DNA of 64,000 nt from assembly GCF_004283175.1 (NCBI RefSeq), contig NZ_RXNW01000015.1, forward strand, positions 1-64,000, written 5' to 3'. The DNA comes from Legionella longbeachae. GTDB lineage: Bacteria > Pseudomonadota > Gammaproteobacteria > Legionellales > Legionellaceae. Of this stretch, positions 9,136-19,692 are shown one piece after another. Position 1 is the stretch's first letter. Each line of letters starts with the position of its first letter. Below the pieces are notes generated by a model. That model was given only the letters and a program-made list of their open reading frames with translations, did not search any database and was not told the origin of the DNA. The position numbers were made by a program, and so were the translations under genes.

Positions 9136-10557
9136 TTATGCAGTCACTTGTTTAAAAATCCAAGCATTTGATGAATCTTGAGTAAAGAATAAATCGCTCA
9201 TCGCATAACCCACAACCGCAGCCAGAGTATTATCAAAATAAACAAGAGGAGTTCTCTCTCTTAGCCAAGGAGGTATCCCCCACTCCTGGAAGAGTTTTTT
9301 TAAGCGTTTAGTCTGGCCATGCCAACAAAAATCTTCTCCTCCTTCCCTAAACCGAATAGATATTGACGCATTTTGAGGAATAATTAATCCTTGATTACTC
9401 TTTTGGGCCATTAACCTGATTTCCGAATTACCTATATTTAATGGCACAGGAAACTCGGTCCATTCGACATCAGAAGGTAAATTACACCTACTTATTTTAT
9501 CCAGATAAAGATGATTATGATAACGACGAACCGAATTATTACCCCAACTTACAAGAGGAACAGCATCCTGACTGGAAAAAATGACTTCATGAATCAAGCG
9601 ATGAAATGTAATCGTTGAAGGCAATTGAACTTGATTGCTTTTCAACCAAAACCTCAAGATATTTACTATTCGATCGAAATTTAAGCTCTTAAGTGACTCA
9701 ATAGCTAGTGTGTTAGTTGTTAAAATATTTTCACCCAACTCTCTCTCATTTATATCCATTCCTAACCCTATAGAGAGAGTAGATTTAAGAACAGATTTAT
9801 TTTTTACTCCTTTTACAGAAAGATCGCTTATTGCCAACGCATCCAAATTTCTTTTAGCTTGCTGGCAATGACTTGCCGTACGTGCGATATTTCCCACTAA
9901 TCCAGGCCATTTATTTTTCAACAACGGTATAATTTCTTGACGCAAATAATTACGAGAATAAGTGATGTCACAATTACTCTCATCTTCTACCCAATCCAAT
10001 TGATGCAAAAATGCATAATGCTCCAATTGTTCACGATAATAGTGCAAAAAAGGTCTAAAAAGGCGCCCGAATCCAAATTGGGCAAACTCAGGGATAGCCG
10101 CCAAACCATCAACTCCAGCACCCCGAAATAATTGCAAAAGAACCGTCTCAGCTTGGTCATCCAAATGATGACCTAAAATTAAGCAATCTTGCTCTTTAAC
10201 TAAAGCAGAAAAAACAGAGTAACGTGCAATCCGAGCCCCCTCTTCAATATTGGCTGAGCGATCAAATTGTACGGATTGTGCCCTAAAAGAAACACCCAAT
10301 TTCTGACAAAACTGCTTGCAATGTTCTTGCCAAAAATCGGCATTTGCATTGATACCATGATTTACATGTACTGCAACTATCTTATCCAATAAGATTGGGT
10401 GGGCAGCAAGGGCATGCAAAAGCACAGTCGAATCAAGCCCTCCGCTAAAGCCCACAATTAATTGATTAAACTGACTGAAACGCAAAATCCATTCTGGGCT
10501 TAATAATGCTTTAATCACATGCTCCCATAGCCATAAATTTTTGATATCTGCTTTCAA
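9136..10557 (-). CDS. tilS: tRNA(Ile)-lysidine synthase
   Basis: 473 residues. The N-terminal N-type ATP pyrophosphatase domain has the PP-loop [13 protein letters not shown] (about 35-47), the HVNHG motif and [11 protein letters not shown]. The C-terminal part (from about 380) contains the TilS substrate-recognition domain, with [20 protein letters not shown]. The enzyme attaches lysine to C34 of tRNA-Ile(CAU), changing its decoding to AUA. The first ATG overlaps accA by 47 bases. A GTG at 10518 overlaps the accA stop by only 8 bases and removes 13 residues; both are possible. It is in an operon with accA upstream. Confidence 0.93.
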   Translation of the reverse strand: MKADIKNLWLWEHVIKALLSPEWILRFSQFNQLIVGFSGGLDSTVLLHALAAHPILLDKIVAVHVNHGINANADFWQEHCKQFCQKLGVSFRAQSVQFDRSANIEEGARIARYSVFSALVKEQDCLILGHHLDDQAETVLLQLFRGAGVDGLAAIPEFAQFGFGRLFRPFLHYYREQLEHYAFLHQLDWVEDESNCDITYSRNYLRQEIIPLLKNKWPGLVGNIARTASHCQQAKRNLDALAISDLSVKGVKNKSVLKSTLSIGLGMDINERELGENILTTNTLAIESLKSLNFDRIVNILRFWLKSNQVQLPSTITFHRLIHEVIFSSQDAVPLVSWGNNSVRRYHNHLYLDKISRCNLPSDVEWTEFPVPLNIGNSEIRLMAQKSNQGLIIPQNASISIRFREGGEDFCWHGQTKRLKKLFQEWGIPPWLRERTPLVYFDNTLAAVVGYAMSDLFFTQDSSNAWIFKQVTA

Positions 10558-11464
10558 CTAATTGATCTAAAGGCATTTTTCTTAAGCTTTGTAACTCATT
10601 AACCAATATATTTTTCAAGCGGATAGCCATTTCATCGACATTACGATGGGCACCACCTAATGGTTCAGGCACCACTATATCAATTAACTTATTTTCTAAA
10701 ATTTTATCTGCAGTAATTCTCATTGCACGCGCAGCTTCACTTGCCTTAGATGCATCTTTCCAGAGAATCGAAGCACAACCTTCGGGCGAAATTACTGAAT
10801 AAATTCCAAATTGAAGCATCAATATCCGATCTCCTACACCAATTGCCAATGCCCCTCCAGAACCAGCCTCCCCAGTTACCACACAGATTATGGGTGTTTC
10901 AAGGCGTGACATTACAAAAAGATTGCGGGCTATTGCTTCAGACTGATTTCGTTCTTCAGCCCCGATTCCAGGATAGGCTCCTGCTGTATCAATAAAAGTA
11001 AAAATAGGTAATTTGAATTTCTCGGCCATATTCATTAAGCGCAAAGCTTTTCGATATTCTTCTGGACGGGCCATTCCAAAATTTCGGTACACCTTTTCTT
11101 TGGTACGTTTTCCTTTTTGATGTCCAAGCACCATTACTGGCTCACCATTCAAACGCGCTAAGCCCCCAATAATTGCAGGAGCCGAAGAACAGCTTCTATC
11201 ACCATGTAATTCTTGAAAATCAGTAAAAATACGTTCGATATAATCAGTAGTTTGTGGTCTAAGAGGATGTCTTGCCATTTGAGCAACTTGCCAAGGTTCT
11301 AAATTAGAGAAAACCTGGGCAGTCAGCTCAGAGCATTTGGTTTGAAGTCGAACTATTTCATCGCCCAAATTGACTTCGTTATCATTTCCAACCATTCGAA
11401 GTGCTTCAATTTTCTGATTTAACTCTTCGATAGGTTGCTCAAAATCCAAAAATTGTCGGCTCAT
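10511..11464 (-). CDS. accA: Acetyl-CoA carboxylase carboxyltransferase, alpha subunit
   Basis: 317 residues, the usual AccA length. Starts with the conserved [20 protein letters not shown]. Core motifs: [60 protein letters not shown] and [16 protein letters not shown]. With AccD it moves the carboxyl group from biotinylated AccB to acetyl-CoA to form malonyl-CoA, the first step of fatty-acid synthesis. tilS follows with overlap, so the two are co-transcribed. The biotin ligase gene birA lies nearby on the other strand, which fits functionally. Confidence 0.97.
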   Translation of the reverse strand: MSRQFLDFEQPIEELNQKIEALRMVGNDNEVNLGDEIVRLQTKCSELTAQVFSNLEPWQVAQMARHPLRPQTTDYIERIFTDFQELHGDRSCSSAPAIIGGLARLNGEPVMVLGHQKGKRTKEKVYRNFGMARPEEYRKALRLMNMAEKFKLPIFTFIDTAGAYPGIGAEERNQSEAIARNLFVMSRLETPIICVVTGEAGSGGALAIGVGDRILMLQFGIYSVISPEGCASILWKDASKASEAARAMRITADKILENKLIDIVVPEPLGGAHRNVDEMAIRLKNILVNELQSLRKMPLDQLVESRYQKFMAMGACD

Positions 11465-11541
11465 TCAATACCTTTTGGTGAATTAAATATGATGGTATAT
11501 GATAACCTTAACCGTTAATTGATGCCAGATTTTAACAAAAT

Positions 11542-12279
11542 ATGATCATCACAGAATTTGACCCTTTAAACACACAAAATTGTATTTTAAACGAAGCTCG
11601 TATTGATCTTTGGCAATTTTCATTAGCAAATGAGTTACAAAATACATATCAACTACTAAACTCAGAAGAGCAAGCTCGTGCTGATCGATATTATTTCAGC
11701 AGACACAAACGACGCTTCTCTATTGCTAGAACAGTGATGAGAGTTATTTTAGCGCGATATCTAAATGTCTATCCTGAATACATTAAGTTTACATATAATG
11801 CACATGGGAAACCAGAGGTTATCAATTCAGCGAGGCTGCAATTTAATCTTAGCCATAGTGGAGATTTGGCGCTTTTGGCCGTGGGAAAGGGCTTTCCCAT
11901 GGGAGTTGACATAGAAAAATACTCTGCTCGACCTTATAAGGGAATAGCAAAAAGTTTATTTTCTGAACAAGAGTATGAGGAGTTTATTAAAGTACCTCAG
12001 GCGTTAAAACCCGCGGTTTTTTTTCATGTTTGGTCACAAAAAGAAGCGTTCATAAAAGCATGTGGATTAGGACTTTCTTATCCCACAAAGGAGTTTAGTG
12101 TCCCTACTTCAATGCCCACGAAGCAACTAGTTGATGATCCATTACATCATGTAACTTGGCAATTACGCTCATTTATGCCTGAAATAGCATGCAGTGGTGC
12201 CTTGTGCCATCATCCTACAGTACGAGAAATCAGGCATGGATTTATTGAATTGCAACATAATAATTTCATGATTTTTTAG
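11542..12279 (+). CDS. 4'-phosphopantetheinyl transferase (Sfp type)
   Basis: 245 residues. Sfp-type signatures: LNLSHSGD-like FNLSHSGDLALLAV, MGVDIEKYS (magnesium site) and WSQKEAFIKACGLGL. Such enzymes move phosphopantetheine from CoA to a serine in carrier proteins of polyketide, peptide or fatty-acid synthases. Length matches the Sfp group rather than the shorter AcpS. It is divergent from accA and 12 bases upstream of birA, so probably co-transcribed with it; all three relate to acyl-carrier or biotin cofactor loading. No strong ribosome binding site is seen before the ATG. Confidence 0.87.
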   Translation: MIITEFDPLNTQNCILNEARIDLWQFSLANELQNTYQLLNSEEQARADRYYFSRHKRRFSIARTVMRVILARYLNVYPEYIKFTYNAHGKPEVINSARLQFNLSHSGDLALLAVGKGFPMGVDIEKYSARPYKGIAKSLFSEQEYEEFIKVPQALKPAVFFHVWSQKEAFIKACGLGLSYPTKEFSVPTSMPTKQLVDDPLHHVTWQLRSFMPEIACSGALCHHPTVREIRHGFIELQHNNFMIF

Positions 12280-12291
12280 GTATCAAATCTT

Positions 12292-13284
12292 ATGCATTTT
12301 ACTTCATCGCAACTTACTTTATTACAGTTACTTGGAGATGGTTGCTGCCATAGTGGTTCAGAGTTAGGGGCTGTTTTGGGTATTACAAGATCCGCTATAT
12401 GGAAACAAATAAACCAGTTGATTGCATCAGGAATTCCCATAAAACGACTTCCCAATCAAGGATATCAATTGCCTAATCAATTAATTCTTTTAGACAAAAA
12501 ACAAATTAACGAATATTTTTTATTGGAAAAATTAGCAACTCCATTTAATTTACATCTTTTTACATCTATTGATTCAACAAATCGTTATTTGAAAGAGTTA
12601 CCTACTTCAAATGCTGTTGATATTTGTTGTGCCGAAATTCAAACACATGGTAGAGGTCGATTTGGTAGACAATGGCATTCTCCATTTGGAGAAAATATTT
12701 ACTGTTCCAGTCGTTGGAACCTAAACTACGATCTCACAAAACTTTCGGGATTAAGCCTTGTAACGAGCCTGGCTGTTTTAGCTACTTTGGATGAACTTCA
12801 ATTATCAACTAATATCAAGATTAAATGGCCAAATGATATTTTATGGAATGATAAAAAATTATGTGGTAGTTTGATTGAAATCATTACCGAATCCAATAGC
12901 ACTATTCAAGTTATTATCGGTATTGGTTTGAACGTTAATTCGGATACGCAAAAACATCCTCTTCCTGATAAACCCTGGTGTTCTTTATATGAAATCACCC
13001 AGCAATATTTTGATAGGAATTTCTTAATTGCAAAGCTTATCGCCCATTTAGAACGCTATTTAATTCATTTCTTTCACAATGATTTGAGTTGCTTTATGCA
13101 CGAATGGGATAAATCAGATTATTTGTTTGGGAAAACTATCAAAGTGACACAGTCCTTAAATACATTAACCGGCATCGCTTGTGGAATTAATCAACTAGGC
13201 CAATTAATATTGCAAGATGAGTCCGGTCAAAAACTGTACCTTTCCTCGGGAGACACATCGCTGCATAATCAACATTCCCTATAA
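12292..13284 (+). CDS. birA: Biotin--[acetyl-CoA-carboxylase] ligase / biotin repressor
   Basis: 330 residues in two parts. An N-terminal winged helix (about 1-65, GVLGITRSAIWKQINQL-like) fits the DNA-binding domain of BirA repressors. The ligase domain has SIDSTNRYL, HGRGRFGRQWHSP (biotinyl-AMP binding), KWPNDILWNDKKLCGSLIE and a C-terminal SH3-like domain ending LSSGDTSLH. It activates biotin with ATP and attaches it to AccB; the winged helix suggests it also represses biotin genes. It follows the phosphopantetheinyl transferase by 12 bases. Confidence 0.95.
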   Translation: MHFTSSQLTLLQLLGDGCCHSGSELGAVLGITRSAIWKQINQLIASGIPIKRLPNQGYQLPNQLILLDKKQINEYFLLEKLATPFNLHLFTSIDSTNRYLKELPTSNAVDICCAEIQTHGRGRFGRQWHSPFGENIYCSSRWNLNYDLTKLSGLSLVTSLAVLATLDELQLSTNIKIKWPNDILWNDKKLCGSLIEIITESNSTIQVIIGIGLNVNSDTQKHPLPDKPWCSLYEITQQYFDRNFLIAKLIAHLERYLIHFFHNDLSCFMHEWDKSDYLFGKTIKVTQSLNTLTGIACGINQLGQLILQDESGQKLYLSSGDTSLHNQHSL

Positions 13285-13503
13285 CTATATTAGTAATGAA
13301 ATGTGCTTGAGAGAGTTTATTAATTTCAATGAACTCTATTTGTCCAAAAGCATTTTACTGCTTAATCTGAAACGAAAATCTTTTACGAAAATAATAACTT
13401 TAAAGCATGAATAAGCTCAGAAACTGGTGCATGATACTAGAATTAAGGTTTGTCCCAAGTCTATTTATGAACCCGGGACCGGATGAGCTGCGAGGAAATC
13501 GAT

Positions 13504-13698
13504 TTATACTGTTTCTTCAGATTCATCTGATTGCTTTTCTTGTTGAATACGCAAATAAATTTCTTCACGGTGAACAGATACATCTTTTGGTGCATTGATA
13601 CCTAAGCGAACTTGATTACCTTTTACGCCGAGTACGGTAATATTTACATCATCCCCGATGATTAAGGTTTCACCTATACGCCGAGTCAAAATTAACAT
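13504..13698 (-). CDS. csrA: Carbon storage regulator CsrA
   Basis: 64 residues starting [18 protein letters not shown], with the RNA-binding LTRR strand and the VHREEIY region near 43-49. The ATG at 13698 is chosen because GGGAG lies 6 bases upstream; an upstream in-frame ATG at 13716 would add a non-conserved MLGRFS. CsrA is a dimer that binds GGA motifs in mRNA leaders and holds Legionella in its replicative phase, being titrated by RsmY/RsmZ RNAs. It appears monocistronic. Legionella genomes carry several csrA paralogues; this one closely resembles the main chromosomal CsrA (acidic tail ESDESEETV-like). Confidence 0.95.
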   Translation of the reverse strand: MLILTRRIGETLIIGDDVNITVLGVKGNQVRLGINAPKDVSVHREEIYLRIQQEKQSDESEETV

Positions 13699-13895
13699 AG
13701 AAAATCTCCCTAACAAAGCAGCTACCTATCCCTCCACAGAACTTCCATGGTATTCTTGATAGCTACGAAACTACTAAGAAACAAAGCAATACTTGTCGTA
13801 CGAATTTAATTTTACACTGTGATTCTTAACAGAGTATTAAGAAACCTTTTAAAATCTTATTTTTTTGTCCTAATTTGAAATTTATTCAAATACAT

Positions 13896-14924
13896 TCATG
13901 AAGAAGCAGAAGAATACATAGGTGATTTTTTTTCAATTAAAAAATAAATAAACAGCATAAAACCCAATTGTAATACTATTAAACTAAAATGAGCAATGTG
14001 CATTTGTATGCAGAAAACTATAATAAAAAAAGAAATATTCAGTATCAATTGCCCTAATAAAATTGTTGAAACCTTGACTCCTGATTGTCTTAATCTTTGA
14101 TAGGCATGCTTTCGATGAGGAACAGACCAATTTTCTTTATGAAGTACTCTTCGTATCAAAGTAACACTCGCATCAAAAAGAAACAATCCATTTAGCATAA
14201 ACCAATACAAGATGGGTACATTGAACTTTTGTTGTGCAATTAATGCGATGCAAAAAGTAATCAATCCCAGCGTAGCACTTCCAACGTCCCCCATAAACAA
14301 ACGTGCTGGTGGAAAATTGAAAAATAAAAAGCCTATAAGGCTAAAGATAAGAATAAAACAGAAATCCTGGTAAAATGAAGCATCATTGATGCCAAAAAAA
14401 ACAGCATAGGCACTTAATAAAAAAATGGCTTGAGCTGCGCAAAAACCATCAATTCCATCCATAAAATTAAAATGATTAATGGCCCAAATCACTGCAAAAA
14501 AGATAAATGGAATAATCAAAAAAGAGGATTGAATCATAATCCCCAAATCTAATTGTGCTGGCCTCATAAAAATAGCAATTAATAAAGCAATGCCACTTTG
14601 AGTAAAGAATCTAATTTTTACTGATAAATGATAGAGATCATCCAAAAAGCTTACTGCAGCAAGAAAAAAGGTGCAAGGCAGAAAAATGTATTGCTCTTCA
14701 AAAGAGCTCTCAGTTAGGTTATTGAGAATAGGCAACGAAATTAATGCCAGGCCAATAAAAATGAGCCCTCCTCCTCTAACTGTTGGCACTGAATGCATGG
14801 AACGGTGATTGGGTTTGTCCATAAGAAGTGTATCTTGTGCAACAATACAATATAACTTAGTTAGAGCTATTGAAAATACTAAAAAAAAGAAACTAAGAGT
14901 TAAATTCACTTTGATACCATGCAA
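13896..14924 (-). CDS. WecA/MraY-family sugar-phosphate polyprenyl transferase
   Basis: 342-aa membrane protein with about 10 helices. It has FLDDLYHLSVKIRF (Mg-binding Asp pair), NHFNFMDGIDGFCA, PPARLFMGDVGSATLG and the cytoplasmic PHRKHAYQRLRQ loop, all conserved in the WecA/WbpL group. It would move GlcNAc-, FucNAc- or similar sugar-1-phosphate onto undecaprenyl phosphate, starting an O-chain or other surface glycan. It overlaps the 3' end of the epimerase/dehydratase gene by 32 bases. This pair resembles the WbpV-WbpL arrangement of pseudomonad O-antigen loci. The donor sugar cannot be told from sequence. Confidence 0.87.
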   Translation of the reverse strand: MHGIKVNLTLSFFFLVFSIALTKLYCIVAQDTLLMDKPNHRSMHSVPTVRGGGLIFIGLALISLPILNNLTESSFEEQYIFLPCTFFLAAVSFLDDLYHLSVKIRFFTQSGIALLIAIFMRPAQLDLGIMIQSSFLIIPFIFFAVIWAINHFNFMDGIDGFCAAQAIFLLSAYAVFFGINDASFYQDFCFILIFSLIGFLFFNFPPARLFMGDVGSATLGLITFCIALIAQQKFNVPILYWFMLNGLFLFDASVTLIRRVLHKENWSVPHRKHAYQRLRQSGVKVSTILLGQLILNISFFIIVFCIQMHIAHFSLIVLQLGFMLFIYFLIEKKSPMYSSASS

Positions 14925-15849
14925 CAGTTTTTTTTAATCCTTCTACAGAATTCACAGGAGGGGTCCAACCCAATTGTGATTTTATCTTATTACTGTTAAT
15001 TTCTAAAGATGAAAATAAGCGTGTATTAAGATTTCCCATACCAAGAAATTGAAAAATATACCTCATAAGCGAAACGGGAAAAGGGATTAACCAAACTCGA
15101 GTGTTCATCTCTTTCGCAATAAGGCGCATCAAATTTGGTACAGAAAAGGAATCCTCATCTGCTACTAAATAGGTTTGATTAACAGCTGCTGGATGAGTTA
15201 CTACAACACACAAAGCAGAAACCAAGTTCTCTATATAGATAAAGTGACGCTTATTTTGGATACTCGCAAAAGGTAAGGGTATTCTTTTTTTGACAAGCTG
15301 CAACATTTTCAAAAAATTAGCTTTAACCCCTGGACCATAAATTAAAGGTGGCCTAACTATAACTACTTGCATGGGTGTATTTTGACTAATTTCGTTTAAA
15401 TATTGTTCGGCATATAACTTACTTTGTCCATAAGGATCCTCAGGAGCAGCCTTAGTTTCTTCGGAAAAAGATTCTCCGTCCACTGTTAGCTCTCCATTGA
15501 CTTTAATAGAACTTAAGAATATGAAACGTTTCACCCGATGTTTAGCTGCTTGCTCAGCAAGAGTTTTTGTAGCAATAGTATTGATTTTGTAATACTCATC
15601 AAGTGCTGATTTTGTCTTTTCTTTCATGATGTGTACTCTTGCTGCCAAATGGATGACGACGTCAATTCCTGCAAGAGCCTCACTCCAGTCAGTTTCGAAT
15701 TCTAATCGCTGCATGATGACTTGCTCTGCCTCAAGCCAATCTACTTTTTTAGATAAGGCACAACGCACTTCATGGCCTAATTGAATAAGTGCAGGAACTA
15801 ATTTTTTTCCTACAAATCCAGTAGCCCCAGTAATTAATATTTTTGACAT
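14893..15849 (-). CDS. NAD-dependent sugar epimerase/dehydratase
   Basis: 318 residues. Extended short-chain dehydrogenase: Rossmann ILITGATGFVGKKLVPAL at 4-21, VVIHLAARVH, and the catalytic YGQSKLYAEQY (YxxxK, about 142-150). PPLIYGPGVKANFLKML and FIYIENLVSAL define the substrate side. It resembles the UDP-sugar 4-epimerase/reductase WbpV/Gne type. Overlap with the WecA-like gene suggests it makes the nucleotide sugar (possibly UDP-QuiNAc or UDP-FucNAc) which that transferase uses. The product is inferred from the pairing. Confidence 0.87.
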   Translation of the reverse strand: MSKILITGATGFVGKKLVPALIQLGHEVRCALSKKVDWLEAEQVIMQRLEFETDWSEALAGIDVVIHLAARVHIMKEKTKSALDEYYKINTIATKTLAEQAAKHRVKRFIFLSSIKVNGELTVDGESFSEETKAAPEDPYGQSKLYAEQYLNEISQNTPMQVVIVRPPLIYGPGVKANFLKMLQLVKKRIPLPFASIQNKRHFIYIENLVSALCVVVTHPAAVNQTYLVADEDSFSVPNLMRLIAKEMNTRVWLIPFPVSLMRYIFQFLGMGNLNTRLFSSLEINSNKIKSQLGWTPPVNSVEGLKKTVAWYQSEFNS

Positions 15850-15988
15850 AACCCATCCTGAAAACCAATTTATCGTTATGATAACAAAGATTTACAACAA
15901 ATTAAGATAAATTTCCTAAATCATGTGTCGCCAATTTCCCTAATTTAGAGATATACTAACCAAACCCTTTTTTAAATTGGAATTTTGC

Positions 15989-16807
15989 ATGTCCTTAAAG
16001 GCCATGTATAACGACATCGCTGAAAATTATTTAATAGCCAATCGCTTTGGAGCGATTAGCCAGAGCCATCAAACAGCAATAGAGCAAATGAAGCACTTTT
16101 GTTTGGGGATAAAACCTCATTATAAAGTCCTTGATTTAGGTGTTGGAGATGGTACATTTCTTAAAAAACTTCAGCTAATTATGCCGCAAGCAGAATTTAC
16201 AGGAATTGATGTTTCTTCTGAAATGTTAAAGCGTGCTCGCGAGGCATTGTCTTTGATCACAATTGAAGGGAGCGCTGCACAAGCAAATAAGTTTTTACCA
16301 CCCCACAGCCAGGACTTGATTTTAGCACACTTTATTAATGCCTATATTCCAATTAAAGTATTATTTAACGAAGCCAGGTTATTAACTCGAGCTAACGGGC
16401 ATTTTTCAATGATCACAACAACTTATGATTCATTCCCCGTCGCTCAACAATGTTTAGCGGATTTCATTAGTAAAGGCTCCATTTTAAGCAGTGTTGTTGG
16501 GCACTACTACAAATCTATTGTAAAAAATACGACAGTTGCAGCCAATAATGACGAATTAATGCTTGCATTCAAGCAGAATCAATTTGAAGTGATTTCCCAT
16601 CAGCGCCTGGAAATACCTATAACTCTAAATACAATTGATGAATTAGCGCATTTTGGTATCGAAGGAACATGGTTTCTCAATACATTATCTATTCGTATGC
16701 TGCCCAAAACATTTTTAATTCAACGGCTCAAACGATTATTTAGTAAAATTTTTACTTTTCCCTATCATGATACGCACATTATTGATGTTGTTCTTGCCAG
16801 AAAATGA
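15989..16807 (+). CDS. Class I SAM-dependent methyltransferase
   Basis: 272 residues from the ATG at 15989; an in-frame TTG at 15977 is less likely. Motif I is VLDLGVGDGTFLKKL (about 44-58) with acidic FTGIDVSSEML after it; QDLILAHFINAYI is the post-motif region. The rest does not point to a substrate. It is upstream of a POT-type transporter by 39 bases on the same strand, so both may form a transcription unit. Substrate unknown: small molecule, lipid or quinone methylation are all possible. Confidence 0.8.
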   Translation: MSLKAMYNDIAENYLIANRFGAISQSHQTAIEQMKHFCLGIKPHYKVLDLGVGDGTFLKKLQLIMPQAEFTGIDVSSEMLKRAREALSLITIEGSAAQANKFLPPHSQDLILAHFINAYIPIKVLFNEARLLTRANGHFSMITTTYDSFPVAQQCLADFISKGSILSSVVGHYYKSIVKNTTVAANNDELMLAFKQNQFEVISHQRLEIPITLNTIDELAHFGIEGTWFLNTLSIRMLPKTFLIQRLKRLFSKIFTFPYHDTHIIDVVLARK

Positions 16808-16846
16808 TAATCTGATAAATATCTTTTATAAGATGAGGTTCGAGCA

Positions 16847-18349
16847 ATGATTTCTCAAGAAGTGAAAAATTACTTGCCTGAATTGGCCTTGCGCCAAAAA
16901 CAAGCCAATAACATCATATTTATTACCTTTTGGAGCCAATTTTCTGTATATGCGCTTAATACCATATTAGTCTTATTTTTAACACGGCCTGTATGGTCCC
17001 AGGGTTTAGGTTACAGTCAAGCCAAAGCTTATGCTTTCATTGGTGTAGCTCATGCAATGGGATATTTGATGCCCATGCTGGGTGGATATATGGCAGATAC
17101 TGTAGTAGGAATTAGACGCTCCATTCTACTTGGTAGCATCATGTTAGCTACCGCCTATCTACTTGTTATGCTCAGTGGTTATACTGTGAGTTCTCTTGGT
17201 GATACCTTGTTTATTGCCGCATATGCCTTTGTGCCTGCTACCAATTCACTTTTGATGGGAACATCTTCCAGTATGGTTTCTCATATTTATTCAGATGATG
17301 CGATTAAAGCAAAATCAGCGATGACTTATTATTACATTGCGATTAATGTGGGGGCATTATTGGCCACTTTAATTGCCCCACTACTTCTTGAAAGTCGTTA
17401 TGGCCCCCTCTCAATCCTTACTATTGCTTTTATAGGTAAATCAATTGCAGCCCTAAACTTTGCCAAACGTTACTCCATTTATGAAAATGTCATTTGGGGT
17501 AAAGATCAATCTAAATTCACTAGAAAGGGTATATTGCATTTAACAGCTTATATAATCACTATCTATTTGCTGACTTTGTATGCCTACTCTCATGTTTATA
17601 TAGCAAGTACCATTATTGGATTTGGTTGCATTATCGGAATTACATGGTTTATAACAAAAACATTATCGCTTAAAGGACTTGTACGCCATAAGCAATTAAT
17701 TGCCATTCTACTAATTGTTGAAGCAGTAGTATTTTTTGTCATTTATAACCAAATGAATAGTACTCTAATTTTATTTGCTAAAAATAATTCCGATCATAAT
17801 ATGTTTGGTTTAACTGTTTCCCCTGCTCATTATCAAATACTTAACCCTTTACTTATTTTGGTAATTGGTAGCCAGCTTCCTCGCTTTTATAAATTATTTC
17901 CTCGGTTCACGATTTCTTACCAATTTGCCTCAGGGACATTGCTTGCAGGTATTGCTCTTTTGGTAATGGCTTTTGCTGCCTATGGATCACCTACCGGGAT
18001 CATCAATGGTAATTATATTGCACTCACTTATATCCTTATCTCCATCGCAGAGCTTTGGGTCAGCGCTATTGGATTAAGCATGGTAGGATTATATTGTGAT
18101 CAAAACTCCATCGCTTTTGCCATGGGAGTTTGGTATCTTGCAAGCTCTTTGGCTCATGCCATATCAGGTAGAATTGCTGCCTGGGTTGCGATACCCGATA
18201 CCGTACATTCTGCTGTACAAAGCTTATCCTATTATAAAAGCTATTATCTGGTTTTAGGCCTCAGCGCAATGGGATTAGGACTAATAATGTATTTTTGCGC
18301 CTATTTCTTACAAAAGAAAATGAGAAACAAAGGAATTATTTTAAGTTGA
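16847..18349 (+). CDS. POT/PTR-family proton-coupled peptide transporter
   Basis: 500-aa membrane protein with 12-14 hydrophobic segments. It has the POT features FWSQFSVYALNTILVLFLT (helix 1, an ExxER-like position replaced by the QFSVY form), GGYMADTVVGIRRSILLGS and AMTYYYIAINVGALLATLIAP. It should import di- or tripeptides, or related compounds, with protons. Amino acids are the main food of Legionella, so such carriers matter in host cells. The classical ExxERFxYY motif is not complete here (WSQFSVYA), so proton coupling or substrate may differ from PepT-type proteins. An AGATGAGGT ribosome site precedes the ATG. Confidence 0.85.
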   Translation: MISQEVKNYLPELALRQKQANNIIFITFWSQFSVYALNTILVLFLTRPVWSQGLGYSQAKAYAFIGVAHAMGYLMPMLGGYMADTVVGIRRSILLGSIMLATAYLLVMLSGYTVSSLGDTLFIAAYAFVPATNSLLMGTSSSMVSHIYSDDAIKAKSAMTYYYIAINVGALLATLIAPLLLESRYGPLSILTIAFIGKSIAALNFAKRYSIYENVIWGKDQSKFTRKGILHLTAYIITIYLLTLYAYSHVYIASTIIGFGCIIGITWFITKTLSLKGLVRHKQLIAILLIVEAVVFFVIYNQMNSTLILFAKNNSDHNMFGLTVSPAHYQILNPLLILVIGSQLPRFYKLFPRFTISYQFASGTLLAGIALLVMAFAAYGSPTGIINGNYIALTYILISIAELWVSAIGLSMVGLYCDQNSIAFAMGVWYLASSLAHAISGRIAAWVAIPDTVHSAVQSLSYYKSYYLVLGLSAMGLGLIMYFCAYFLQKKMRNKGIILS

Positions 18350-18544
18350 TCATAAATAGCATTACATAATCATCCAATTAAGAAAAAAAGAGATGGATGA
18401 CGGCAACTGGAACTGGCCGTACCACTCAAACCCTTGCCAGGTTTCTTGAAAGTATCTAGAACTTCATCAGCACGAGCATTCTCAGAAGAGTTTGAAAGAA
18501 ATTTTCAAACATATTATGAAGACATACAAGGGAATCAATAAACC
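18350..18544. other. Intergenic region with possible coding remnant
   Basis: 195 bases. Two short open frames look protein-like (one reading TATGTGRTTQTLARFLESI, another ending SEEFERNFQTYYEDIQGNQ) but in different phases, as in a frameshifted gene scrap. Neither has a start. This could equally be chance. Confidence 0.2.
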
Positions 18545-19534
18545 CTAATTATCCAAACCTAAATTATCTTGTTTAAATATTCTATCAGCACGATAACTTG
18601 AACGAACCAGAGGGCCAGAAGCTACTTCAAAAAAGCCTTTTTTTAAGCCAATTTTTCTTAATTCTGCAAAAGTTTCAGGTGTAACATAACGAGCGATTGG
18701 TAAATGATTTTTTGTAGGTTGTAAATATTGTCCAAGTGTAAGAATATCTACATGATGCGCACGTAAATCATCCATCGTTTGTACTATTTCCTCATCACTT
18801 TCCCCCAGACCTAACATTAAACTTGTTTTAGTTAATACATCAGGTCGATACCGTTTAGCAAATGCAAGTACATTTAATGTTTGCATATAACCCGCTCTAT
18901 TATCACGCACAGGGTGAGTTAATCGTTCTACTGTTTCTACATTTTGTGCAAATACATCGACACCACTATCCAATAATAAAGCAATATCTTGCTCTACTCC
19001 TTGAAAATCCGGAGTCAAGGCCTCTACCTTGGTTTTTGGGGAACGTTTTTTTATAGCGCGTATCGTTTGCGCGTAATGATTAGCACCACCATCAGGTAAG
19101 TCATCTCGGTTTACTGAGGTTAAAACTACATAGTCAAGATTCATTAAAGCAACGGTATTTGCCGTATTTTCAGGCTCATGTGGATCTAGCCAGCCATGCG
19201 GATTTCCGGTGTCTACAGAGCAAAAACGACATGCACGAGTACATATTGCCCCCATTAACATAATTGTTGCAGTTCCATGCGACCAACACTCAGCTATATT
19301 GGGGCACTTGGCTTCCTCACAAACAGTAGCCAAACGGTGTTTTTGAACCTGTTCTTTTACTTGGTTATAAGCAGGAGTAATTTGATTAACTACCCGTAAC
19401 CATTTGGGCTTAGGGAGACGCTCATAAGATTGCCCGGTTGATTTAACACCATCTTTAATTGCTGTTACTCCATGAGATGTTTTATATTTTTGTCCACTTT
19501 CAACAACAACGGGAATATTAATGGGCTTACTCAT
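18545..19534 (-). CDS. lipA: Lipoyl synthase
   Basis: 329 residues. The two 4Fe-4S sites are visible: the N-terminal [12 protein letters not shown] auxiliary cluster and the radical-SAM CTRACRFC motif, with [10 protein letters not shown] before it. [15 protein letters not shown] and the C-terminal [15 protein letters not shown] are diagnostic. LipA inserts two sulfur atoms into octanoyl groups on the E2 and GcvH proteins. A strong AGGTGG ribosome site lies 5 bases before the ATG. LipB is not in the window. Confidence 0.97.
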   Translation of the reverse strand: MSKPINIPVVVESGQKYKTSHGVTAIKDGVKSTGQSYERLPKPKWLRVVNQITPAYNQVKEQVQKHRLATVCEEAKCPNIAECWSHGTATIMLMGAICTRACRFCSVDTGNPHGWLDPHEPENTANTVALMNLDYVVLTSVNRDDLPDGGANHYAQTIRAIKKRSPKTKVEALTPDFQGVEQDIALLLDSGVDVFAQNVETVERLTHPVRDNRAGYMQTLNVLAFAKRYRPDVLTKTSLMLGLGESDEEIVQTMDDLRAHHVDILTLGQYLQPTKNHLPIARYVTPETFAELRKIGLKKGFFEVASGPLVRSSYRADRIFKQDNLGLDN

Positions 19535-19692
19535 GTTTCCACCTAAAGATAAGAGTGCAATTTAACACAATTTAACCAAGCTATATCGGATGCATTACTC
19601 CTGCATGCGAATATAACTTTCATAAAATTTTAAATTGTGGCAAATACGTACAAAACCAAGAATGTTGATAATCCCAAATCATCAAAACAAGA

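Noticed and set aside
13217-13598. Two short + frames between birA and csrA
   Set aside because: They overlap birA or run antisense to csrA and have no protein-like features.
18455-18480. CUGAUGA on the minus strand with GAAA downstream, a possible third hammerhead
   Set aside because: No stem II can form between the two core segments and the stem I/III partners are missing.
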